From: Alentia gelatinosa
Taxonomy: Eukaryota; Annelida; Polychaeta; Phyllodocida; Polynoidae
DNA: 64,000 bases
NCBI GenBank assembly: GCA_950022655.1
Contig: OX465583.1
Location: 16,391,298-16,455,297, forward strand
Direction of reading: 5' to 3'
Made by a program: the position numbers and the translations under genes
Notes under the pieces: generated by a model
Database searches by the model: none
Told to the model about the DNA's origin: nothing
The model's input: the letters and a program-made list of their open reading frames with translations, nothing else
Shown here: positions 55,828 through 64,000 of the stretch, piece by piece
Layout: each line of letters opens with the position of its first letter
How positions within the stretch are numbered: position 1 is the stretch's first letter

Positions 55828-55921
55828 CCCGTGATAGCTCAGTTGGTAGAGCGGAGGACTGTAGTGGTTCAACAACACACCTGACATCCTTAGGTCGCTG
55901 GTTCGACTCCGGCTCGCGGGA
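55828..55921 (+). tRNA. tRNA-Tyr: tRNA-Tyr
   Basis: Consensus; L spacer. Confidence 0.97.
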
Positions 55922-56247
55922 GACACAAACATTTTTTCTTTTACAAACCATTTTCTAAGCATTCATTTCCTCTTGTGGTAGTTGTTATCGGGATATGGTA
56001 ATCCCTTGTTCTAGTCAATAATACAACCCTCTATTTATCATTAGTAATAATATAGCTTGCACAACTCATTAGATGTATTAGAAATTTCTAAATAAGTGGA
56101 TAGAATCAATTTCTAAACTAAATCTCAGTTTTAGTTTAGTTATTATCACTTCTTCTCATAAGAAATTCTTGTGAGGGATTTGTTTGAAGAAAAATATGTC
56201 TGGTCTGAGTATTATATCACCTCATGTGATAGTGACTGGAAGGTGGA

Positions 56248-56341
56248 CCCGTGATAGCTCAGTTGGTAGAGCGGAGGACTGTAGTGGTTCAACAACACAC
56301 CTGACATCCTTAGGTCGCTGGTTCGACTCTGGCTCGCGGGA
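56248..56341 (+). tRNA. tRNA-Tyr: tRNA-Tyr, C62T
   Basis: As 45843; S spacer. Confidence 0.92.
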
Positions 56342-56658
56342 GACACAGACACTCTTTTCATTTTCTAGGCATTCATTACCTTCTGTGGTAGTTGTTCATC
56401 GGGGTATGGTTATCCCTTATTCTAGTAGATTATACCACCCTCTATTCATCATAAATGATAAAATAGATTGCATGTTTCATTAGGTGCATGAGAAATTTCT
56501 AAATGATTGGATAGAATCGATTTCTAAACTAAATCTCAATTTTTGTGTAGTTATTATCACTGCTTCTCATAAGAAATTCTTGTGAGGGATTTGTTTGAAG
56601 AAAAATATGTCTGGTCTGAGTATTATATCACCTCATGTGATAGTGACTGGAAGGTGGA

Positions 56659-56752
56659 CCCGTGATAGCTCAGTTGGTAGAGCGGAGGACTGTAGTGGTT
56701 CAACAACACACCTGACATCCTTAGGTCGCTGGTTCGACTCCGGCTCGCGGGA
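56659..56752 (+). tRNA. tRNA-Tyr: tRNA-Tyr
   Basis: Consensus; L spacer with gaatcgactt. Confidence 0.97.
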
Positions 56753-57078
56753 GACACAAACATTTTTTCTTTTACAAACCATTTTCTAAGCATTCATTTC
56801 CTCTTGTGGTAGTTGTTATCGGGATATGGTAATCCCTTGTTCTAGTCAATAATACAACCCTCTATTTATCATTAGTAATAATATAGATTGCACAACTCAT
56901 TAGATGTATTAGAAATTTCTAAATAAGTGGATAGAATCGACTTCTAAACTAAATCTCAATTTTAGTTTAGTTATTATCACTTCTTCTCATAAGAAATTCT
57001 TGTGAGGGATTTGTTTGAAGAAAAATATGTCTGGTCTGAGTATTATATCACCTCATGTGATAGTGACTGGAAGGTGGA

Positions 57079-57172
57079 CCCGTGATAGCTCAGTTGGTAG
57101 AGCGGAGGACTGTAGTGGTTCAACAACACACCTGACATCCTTAGGTCGCTGGTTCGACTCCGGCTCGCGGGA
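57079..57172 (+). tRNA. tRNA-Tyr: tRNA-Tyr
   Basis: Consensus; S spacer with catgagaaat. Confidence 0.97.
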
Positions 57173-57489
57173 GACACAGACACTCTTTTCATTTTCTAGG
57201 CATTCATTACCTTCTGTGGTAGTTGTTCATCGGGGTATGGTTATCCCTTATTCTAGTAGATTATACCACCCTCTATTCATCATAAATGATAAAATAGATT
57301 GCATGTTTCATTAGGTGCATGAGAAATTTCTAAATGATTGGATAGAATCGATTTCTAAACTAAATCTCAATTTTTGTGTAGTTATTATCACTGCTTCTCA
57401 TGAGAAATTCTTGTGAGGGATTTGTTTGAAGAAAAATATGTCTGGTCTGAGTATTATATCACCTCATGTGATAGTGACTGGAAGGTGGA

Positions 57490-57583
57490 CCCGTGATAGC
57501 TCAGTTGGTAGAGCGGAGGACTGTAGTGGTTCAACAACACACCTGACATCCTTAGGTCGCTGGTTCGACTCCGGCTCGCGGGA
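57490..57583 (+). tRNA. tRNA-Tyr: tRNA-Tyr
   Basis: Consensus; L spacer. Repeats 56659, 831 bp later. Confidence 0.97.
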
Positions 57584-57909
57584 GACACAAACATTTTTTC
57601 TTTTACAAACCATTTTCTAAGCATTCATTTCCTCTTGTGGTAGTTGTTATCGGGATATGGTAATCCCTTGTTCTAGTCAATAATACAACCCTCTATTTAT
57701 CATTAGTAATAATATAGATTGCACAACTCATTAGATGTATTAGAAATTTCTAAATAAGTGGATAGAATCGACTTCTAAACTAAATCTCAATTTTAGTTTA
57801 GTTATTATCACTTCTTCTCATAAGAAATTCTTGTGAGGGATTTGTTTGAAGAAAAATATGTCTGGTCTGAGTATTATATCACCTCATGTGATAGTGACTG
57901 GAAGGTGGA

Positions 57910-58003
57910 CCCGTGATAGCTCAGTTGGTAGAGCGGAGGACTGTAGTGGTTCAACAACACACCTGACATCCTTAGGTCGCTGGTTCGACTCCGGCTCGCG
58001 GGA
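57910..58003 (+). tRNA. tRNA-Tyr: tRNA-Tyr
   Basis: Consensus; S spacer. Repeats 57079. Confidence 0.97.
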
Positions 58004-58320
58004 GACACAGACACTCTTTTCATTTTCTAGGCATTCATTACCTTCTGTGGTAGTTGTTCATCGGGGTATGGTTATCCCTTATTCTAGAAGATTATACCAC
58101 CCTCTATTCATCATAAATGATAAAATAGATTGCATGTTTCATTAGGTGCATGAGAAATTTCTAAATGATTGGATAGAATCGATTTCTAAACTAAATCTCA
58201 ATTTTTGTGTAGTTATTATCACTGCTTCTCATGAGAAATTCTTGTGAGGGATTTGTTTGAAGAAAAATATGTCTGGTCTGAGTATTATATCACCTCATGT
58301 GATAGTGACTGGAAGGTGGA

Positions 58321-58414
58321 CCCGTGATAGCTCAGTTGGTAGAGCGGAGGACTGTAGTGGTTAAACAACACGCCTGACATCCTTAGGTCGCTGGTTCGAC
58401 TCCGGCTCGCGGGA
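58321..58414 (+). tRNA. tRNA-Tyr: tRNA-Tyr, intron C6A and A15G
   Basis: Exons consensus; the intron combines two markers found singly elsewhere. L spacer. Confidence 0.95.
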
Positions 58415-58740
58415 GACACAAACATTTTTTCTTTTACAAACCATTTTCTAAACATTCATTTCCTCTTGTGGTAGTTGTTATCGGGATATGGTAATCCCTT
58501 GTTCTAGTCGATAATACAACCCTCTATTTATCATTAGTAATAATATAGATTGCACAACTCATTAGATGTATTAGAAATTTCTAAATAAGTGGATAGAATC
58601 GATTTCTAAACTAAATCTCAATTTTAGTTTAGTTATTATCACTTCCTCTCATAAGAAATTCTTGTGAGGGATTTGTTTGAAGAAAAATATGTCTGGTCTG
58701 AGTATTATATCACCTCATGTGATAGTGACTGGAAGGTGGA

Positions 58741-58834
58741 CCCGTGATAGCTCAGTTGGTAGAGCGGAGGACTGTAGTGGTTCAACAACACACCTGACAT
58801 CCTTAGGTTGCTGGTTCGACTCCGGCTCGCGAGA
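58741..58834 (+). tRNA. tRNA-Tyr: tRNA-Tyr, C48T, G71A
   Basis: As 42931; L spacer. Confidence 0.8.
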
Positions 58835-59160
58835 GACACAAACATTTTTTCTTTTACAAACCATTTTCTAAGCATTCATTTCCTCTTGTGTCAGTTGTTA
58901 TCGGAATATGGTAATCCCTTGTTCTAGTCGATAATACAACCCTCTATTTATCATTAGTAATAATATAGATTGCACAACTCATTAGATGTATTTGAAATTT
59001 CTAAATAAGTGGATAGAATCGATTTCTAAACTAAATCTCAATTTTAGTTTAGTTATTATCACTTCTTCTCATAAGAAATTCTTGTGAGGGATTTGTTTGA
59101 AGAAAAATATGTCTGGTCTGAGTATTATATCACCTCATGTGATAGTGACTGGAAAGTGGA

Positions 59161-59254
59161 CCCGTGATAGCTCAGTTGGTAGAGCGGAGGACTGTAGTGG
59201 TTCAACAACACACCTGACATCCTTAGGTCGCTGGTTCGACTCCGGCTCGCGGGA
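59161..59254 (+). tRNA. tRNA-Tyr: tRNA-Tyr
   Basis: Consensus; flank ggaaagtgga; mosaic S spacer as 43351. Confidence 0.97.
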
Positions 59255-59571
59255 GACACAGACACTCTTTTCATTTTCTAGGCATTCAATACCTTCTGTG
59301 GTAGTTGTTCATCGGGGTATGGTTATCCCTTATTCTAGCAGATTATACCACCCTCTATTCATCATAAATGATAAAATAGATTGCATGTTTCATTAGGTGC
59401 ATGAGAAATTTCTAAATAAGTGGATAGAATCGATTTCTAAACTAAATCTCAATTTTTGTGTAGTTATTATCACTGCTTCTCATAAGAAATTCTTGTGAGG
59501 GATTTGTTTGAAGAAAAATATGTCTGGTCTGAGTATTATATCACCTCATGTGATAGTGACTGGAAGGTGGA

Positions 59572-59665
59572 CCCGTGATAGCTCAGTTGGTAGAGCGGAG
59601 GACTGTAGTGGTTCAACAACACACCTGACATCCTTAGGTCGCTGGTTCGACTCCGGCTCACGGGA
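59572..59665 (+). tRNA. tRNA-Tyr: tRNA-Tyr, G68A
   Basis: G68A turns the U5-G68 wobble into U-A. L spacer. Confidence 0.95.
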
Positions 59666-59991
59666 GACACAAACATTTTTTCTTTTACAAACCATTTTCT
59701 AAGCATTCATTTCCTCTTGTGTTAGTTGTTATCGGGATATGGTAATCCCTTGTTCTAGTCGATAATACAACCCTCTATTTATCATAAGTAATAATATAGA
59801 TTGCACAACTCATTAGATGTATTAGAAATTTCTAAATAAGTGGATAGAATCGATTTCTAAACTAAATCTCAATTTTAGTTTAGTTATTATCACTTCTTCT
59901 CATAAGAAATTCTTGTGAGGGATTTGTTTGAAGAAAAATATGTCTGGTCTGAGTATTATATCACCTCATGTGATAGTGACTGGAAGGTGGA

Positions 59992-60085
59992 CCCGTGATA
60001 GCTCAGTTGGTAGAGCGGAGGACTGTAGTGGTTCAACAACACACCTGACATCCTTAGGTCGCTGGTTCGACTCCGGCTCGCGGGA
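59992..60085 (+). tRNA. tRNA-Tyr: tRNA-Tyr
   Basis: Consensus; S spacer. Confidence 0.97.
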
Positions 60086-60402
60086 GACACAGACACTCTT
60101 TTCATTTTCTAGGCATTCATTACCTTCTGTGGTAGTTGTTCATCGGGGTATGGTTATCCCTTATTCTAGTAGATTATACCACCCTCTATTCATCATAAAT
60201 GATAAAATAGATTGCATGTTTCATTAGGTGCATGAGAAATTTCTAAATGATTGGATAGAATCGATTTCTAAACTAAATCTCAATTTTTGTGTAGTTATTA
60301 TCACTGCTTCTCATGAGAAATTCTTGTGAGGGATTTGTTTGAAGAAAAATATGTCTGGTCTGAGTATTATATCACCTCATGTGATAGTGACTGGAAGGTG
60401 GA

Positions 60403-60496
60403 CCCGTGATAGCTCAGTTGGTAGAGCGGAGGACTGTAGTGGTTCAACAACACGCCTGACATCCTTAGGTCGCTGGTTCGACTCCGGCTCGCGGGA
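60403..60496 (+). tRNA. tRNA-Tyr: tRNA-Tyr, intron A15G
   Basis: Exons consensus; L spacer. Near-repeat of 58321, 2,082 bp later. Confidence 0.95.
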
Positions 60497-60822
60497 GACA
60501 CAAACATTTTTTCTTTTACAAACCATTTTCTAAACATTCATTTCCTCTTGTGGTAGTTGTTATCGGGATATGGTAATCCCTTGTTCTAGTCGATAATACA
60601 ACCCTCTATTTATCATTAGTAATAATATAGATTGCACAACTCATTAGATGTATTAGAAATTTCTAAATAAGTGGATAGAATCGATTTCTAAACTAAATCT
60701 CAATTTTAGTTTAGTTATTATCACTTCCTCTCATAAGAAATTCTTGTGAGGGATTTGTTTGAAGAAAAATATGTCTGGTCTGAGTATTATATCACCTCAT
60801 GTGATAGTGACTGGAAGGTGGA

Positions 60823-60916
60823 CCCGTGATAGCTCAGTTAGTAGAGCGGAGGACTGTAGTGGTTCAACAACACACCTGACATCCTTAGGTTGCTGGTTCG
60901 ACTCCGGCTCGCGAGA
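60823..60916 (+). tRNA. tRNA-Tyr: tRNA-Tyr, G18A, C48T, G71A
   Basis: G18A breaks the G18-U55 contact; C2-A71 mismatch. Probably weak. L spacer. Confidence 0.72.
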
Positions 60917-61242
60917 GACACAAACATTTTTTCTTTTACAAACCATTTTCTAAGCATTCATTTCCTCTTGTGTCAGTTGTTATCGGGATATGGTAATCCC
61001 TTGTTCTAGTCGATAATACAACCCTCTATTTATCATTAGTAATAATATAGATTGCACAACTCATTAGATGTATTAGAAATTTCTAAATAAGTGGATAGAA
61101 TCGATTTCTAAACTAAATCTCAATTTTAGTTTAGTTATTATCACTTCCTCTCAACAGAAATTCTTGTGAGGGATTTGTTTGAAGAAAAATATGTCTGGTC
61201 TGAGTATTATATCACCTCATGTGATAGTGACTGGAAGGTGGA

Positions 61243-61336
61243 CCCGTGATAGCTCAGTTGGTAGAGCGGAGGACTGTAGTGGTTCAACAACACACCTGAC
61301 ATCCTTAGGTCGCTGGTTCGACTCCGGCTCGCGGGA
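61243..61336 (+). tRNA. tRNA-Tyr: tRNA-Tyr
   Basis: Consensus; L spacer with ttgctatcggg. Confidence 0.97.
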
Positions 61337-61662
61337 GACACAAACATTTTTTCTTTTACAAACCATTTTCTAAGCATTCATTTCCTCTTGTGGTAGTTGC
61401 TATCGGGATATGGTAATCCCTTGTTCTAGTCGATAATACAACCCTCTATTTATCATTAGTAATAATATAGATTGCACAACTCATTAGATGTATTAGAAAT
61501 TTCTAGATAAGTGGATAGAATCGATTTCTAAACTAAATCTCAATTTTAGTTTAGTTATTATCACTTCTTCTCATAAGAAATTCTTGTGAGGGATTTGTTT
61601 GAAGAAAAATATGTCTGGTCTGAGTATTATATCACCTCATGTGATAGTGACTGGAAGGTTGA

Positions 61663-61756
61663 CCCGTGATAGCTCAGTTGGTAGAGCGGAGGACTGTAGT
61701 GGTTCAACAACACACCTGACATCCTTAGGTCGCTGGTTTGACTCCGGCTCGCGGGA
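61663..61756 (+). tRNA. tRNA-Tyr: tRNA-Tyr, C56T
   Basis: C56T hits an invariant T-loop and B-box base. S spacer. Confidence 0.8.
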
Positions 61757-62073
61757 GACACAGACACTCTTTTCATTTTCTAGGCATTCATTACCTTCTG
61801 TGGTAGTTGTTCATCGGGGTATGGTTATCCCTTATTCTAGTAGATTATACCACCCTCTATTCATCATAAATGATAAAATAGATTGCATGTTTCATCAGTT
61901 GCATGAGAAATTTCTAAATGATTGGATAGAATCGATTTCTAAACTAAATCTCAATTTTTGTGTAGTTATTATCACTGCTTCTCATAAGAAATTCTTGTGA
62001 GGGACTTGTTTGAAGAAAAATATGCCTGGTCTGAGTATTATATCACCTGATGTGATAGTGACTGGAAGGTGGG

Positions 62074-62167
62074 CCCGTGATGGCTCAGTTGGTAGAGCGG
62101 AGGACTGTAGTGGTTCAACAACACACCTGACATCCTTAGGTCGCTGGTTCGACTCCGGCTCGCGGGA
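62074..62167 (+). tRNA. tRNA-Tyr: tRNA-Tyr, A9G
   Basis: A9G is a common base at this site and gives TGGCTC in the A box. L spacer. Confidence 0.92.
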
Positions 62168-62493
62168 GACACAAACATTTTTTCTTTTACAAACCATTTT
62201 CTAAGCATTCATTTCCTCTTGTGGTAGTTGCTATCGGGATATGGTAATCCCTTGTTCTAGTCGATAATACAACCCTCTATTTATCATTAGTAATAATATA
62301 GATTGCACAACTCATTAGATGTATTAGAAATTTCTAGATAAGTGGATAGAATCGATTTCTAAACTAAATCTCAATTTTAGTTTAGTTATTATCACTTCTT
62401 CTCATAAGAAATTCTTGTGAGGGATTTGTTTGAAGAAAAATATGTCTGGTCTGAGTATTATATCACCTCATGTGATAGTGACTGGAAGGTTGA

Positions 62494-62587
62494 CCCGTGA
62501 TAGCTCAGTTGGTAGAGCGGAGGACTGTAGTGGTTCAACAACACACCTGACATCCTTAGGTCGCTGGTTTGACTCCGGCTCGCGGGA
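62494..62587 (+). tRNA. tRNA-Tyr: tRNA-Tyr, C56T
   Basis: Duplicate of 61663; S spacer. Confidence 0.8.
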
Positions 62588-62904
62588 GACACAGACACTC
62601 TTTTCATTTTCTAGGCATTCATTACCTTCTGTGGTAGTTGTTCATCGGGGTATGGTTATCCCTTATTCTAGTAGATTATACCACCCTCTATTCATCATAA
62701 ATGATAAAATAGATTGCATGTTTCATCAGTTGCATGAGAAATTTCTAAATGATTGGATAGAATCGATTTCTAAACTAAATCTCAATTTTTGTGTAGTTAT
62801 TATCACTGCTTCTCATAAGAAATTCTTGTGAGGGACTTGTTTGAAGAAAAATATGCCTGGTCTGAGTATTATATCACCTGATGTGATAGTGACTGGAAGG
62901 TGGG

Positions 62905-62998
62905 CCCGTGATGGCTCAGTTGGTAGAGCGGAGGACTGTAGTGGTTCAACAACACACCTGACATCCTTAGGTCGCTGGTTCGACTCCGGCTCGCGGGA
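62905..62998 (+). tRNA. tRNA-Tyr: tRNA-Tyr, A9G
   Basis: Duplicate of 62074; L spacer with new changes after 63040. Confidence 0.92.
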
Positions 62999-63324
62999 GA
63001 CACAAACATTTTTTCTTTTACAAACCATTTTCTAAGCATTAATTTCCTCTTGTGGTACTTGTTATCCGGATATGGTAATCCCTTATTCTAGTCGATAATA
63101 CAACCCTCTATTTATCATTAGTAATAATATAGATTGCACAACTCATTAGATGTATTAGAAATTTCTAAATAAGTGGATAGAATCGATTTCTAAACTAAAT
63201 CTCAATTTTAGTTTAGTTATTATCACTTCTTCTTATAAGAAATTCTTGTGAGGGATTTGTTTGAAGAAAAATATGTCTGGTCTGAGTATTATATCACCTC
63301 ATGTGATAGTGACTGGAAGGTGGA

Positions 63325-63351
63325 CCCGTGGTTCGACTCCGGCTCGCAGGA
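63325..63351 (+). pseudogene. tRNA-Tyr remnant, internal deletion
   Basis: Only cccgtg and the 3' part from the T loop remain (27 bp). D arm, anticodon, intron and A box are lost. The joint has a TG microhomology. The 3' flank mixes L and S features. Unit length is 342 bp. Confidence 0.9.
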
Positions 63352-63666
63352 GACACAAACATTTTTTCATTTTTAGGCATTCATTACCTTCTGTGGTAGT
63401 TGTTCATCGGGGTATGGTTATCCCTTATTCTAGTAGATTATACCACCCTCTATTCATCATAAATAATAAAATAGATTGCATGTTTCATTAGGTGCATGAG
63501 AAATTTCTAAATGATTGGATAGAATCAATTTCTAAAATAAATCTCAATTTTAGTTTAGTTATTATCACTTCTTCTCATAAGAAATTCTTTTGAGGGATTT
63601 GTTTGAAGAAAAATATGTCTGGTCTGAGTATTATATCACCTCATGTGATAGTGACTGGAAGGTGGA

Positions 63667-63761
63667 CCCGTGATAGCTCAGTTGGTAGAGCGGAGGACTG
63701 TAGTGGTTCAACAACACACCTGACATCCTTAGGTCGCTGGTTTCGACTCCTGCTCCCGGGA
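63667..63761 (+). tRNA. tRNA-Tyr: tRNA-Tyr, degenerate last copy
   Basis: 95 bp. Extra T in the T loop, G63T, and G68C mismatching U5. D and anticodon arms are intact. Probably a pseudogene at the array edge. Diverged S spacer. Confidence 0.65.
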
Positions 63762-63986
63762 GACACAGACACTCTTTTCATTTTCTAGGCATTCATTACC
63801 TTACGTGGTAGTTGTTCATCAGGATATGGTTATCCCTTATTCTAGTCCATAATACCACCCTCTATTCATCATAAATAATAAAATAGATTGTATGTTTTAT
63901 TAGATGTATGAGAAATTTCTAATTGGATTGAATCAATTTCTAAACTAAATCTCAATTTTAGTTTAGTTATTATCACTACTTCTCAT

Positions 63987-64000
63987 TTGAACTACTTGGA
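63987..64000. other. Sequence beyond array homology
   Basis: After ttctcat the bases no longer match the unit (which continues aagaaattcttg). Too short to assign. Confidence 0.5.

Larger units (their letters stand above)
40429..56800. repeat. Segmental duplication about 10.4 kb apart
   Basis: Units from about 40429 to 46400 recur at about 50417 to 56800. The offset is 9,988 bp for the first two units and then 10,405-10,407 bp, because one extra unit (gene 51248) sits in the second copy. Shared markers include G4T (41260/51667), C48T with G71A (42931 and 53336, the latter also T47C), C48T (43351/53756), the mosaic S unit, and the C12T, C6A and C62T run. The 3,323-bp repeat lies inside this duplication. 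Confidence 0.8.
61390..63040. repeat. 831-bp two-unit duplication near the array end
   Basis: The pair of units at 61599-62429 recurs at 62430-63260 with identical private variants: C56T in the first gene, A9G in the second, gggacttg and atgcctgg in the flank, and ttgctatcggg in the preceding L spacer. The homology ends in the spacer near 63040, where new substitutions begin. Confidence 0.88.
22476..63986 (+). repeat. tRNA-Tyr tandem array, right block
   Basis: Continuation of the same array after the nested retroelement insertion, with 100 further gene copies in the same orientation. The first base-for-base match resumes 16 bp before the tRNA gene at 22492. It contains several higher-order repeats, annotated separately. 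The final units near 63261-63986 are shortened and diverged, and from about 63987 the sequence no longer matches the unit, so this is probably the true right edge. Spacers hold only terminators, inverted repeats and the TATA-like stretch. Confidence 0.97.

Noticed and set aside
61982..62197. Minus-strand ORFs with a SREPESNQRPKDV-like segment
   Set aside because: This is the complement of the tRNA-Tyr gene read as protein, a known kind of false annotation.
1..63986. tRNA-derived SINE family
   Set aside because: Units are head to tail without poly(A) tails or target duplications between them, and they keep a spliceable intron and terminators.

Overview
This is eukaryotic nuclear DNA, most likely from an invertebrate animal. 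The evidence is an intron-containing tRNA-Tyr gene with RNA polymerase III promoter boxes and T-run terminators, a Ty3/Gypsy element with an envelope-like third gene, and a CR1/Jockey-type non-LTR retrotransposon with a poly(A) tail. No bacterial gene organisation is present. The species cannot be named from the sequence.

Layout. Positions 1-14094 and 22476 to about 63986 form one head-to-tail tandem array, all on the + strand. Each unit is about 411 or 420 bp and carries one 94-bp tRNA-Tyr(GTA) gene: 73 nt of mature tRNA plus a 21-nt intron after position 37. I count 133 gene copies plus an 11-bp partial copy at the left edge. Every copy that keeps an anticodon keeps GTA. There are two spacer classes. 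'L' (unit 420 bp) has a T6 terminator and an intact 10-bp inverted repeat. 'S' (unit 411 bp) has only T4 runs and a partly disrupted inverted repeat. The units are organised into higher-order repeats: about 5.0 kb x2, 2.08 kb x4, 3.32 kb x2, a roughly 6-kb segment duplicated about 10.4 kb apart, and 0.83 kb x2. Mosaic L/S units mark recombination or conversion. The right edge decays: the last two copies are broken, and homology to the unit stops near 63986.

Positions 14095-22475 are a nested insertion. A 5'-truncated, frameshifted non-LTR retrotransposon (14095-14783 and 21939-22475, + strand, poly(A) at 22461-22475) landed 17 bp upstream of one tRNA gene. It was later split by a complete 7,155-bp Ty3/Gypsy-type LTR element on the - strand (14784-21938). 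That element has 393-bp LTRs differing at one base that I can see, a 4-bp ACGT target duplication, and gag, pol and env-like genes without internal stops. Gag and pol are joined by a GGGAAAC -1 frameshift site, and pol and env overlap by 16 bp. It looks recent and possibly still competent.

How it fits together. The array is a factory-like block of pol III genes kept similar by unequal exchange and gene conversion. The retroelements are passengers. The small ORFs that recur in every unit are read through the tRNA gene and are not treated as genes.
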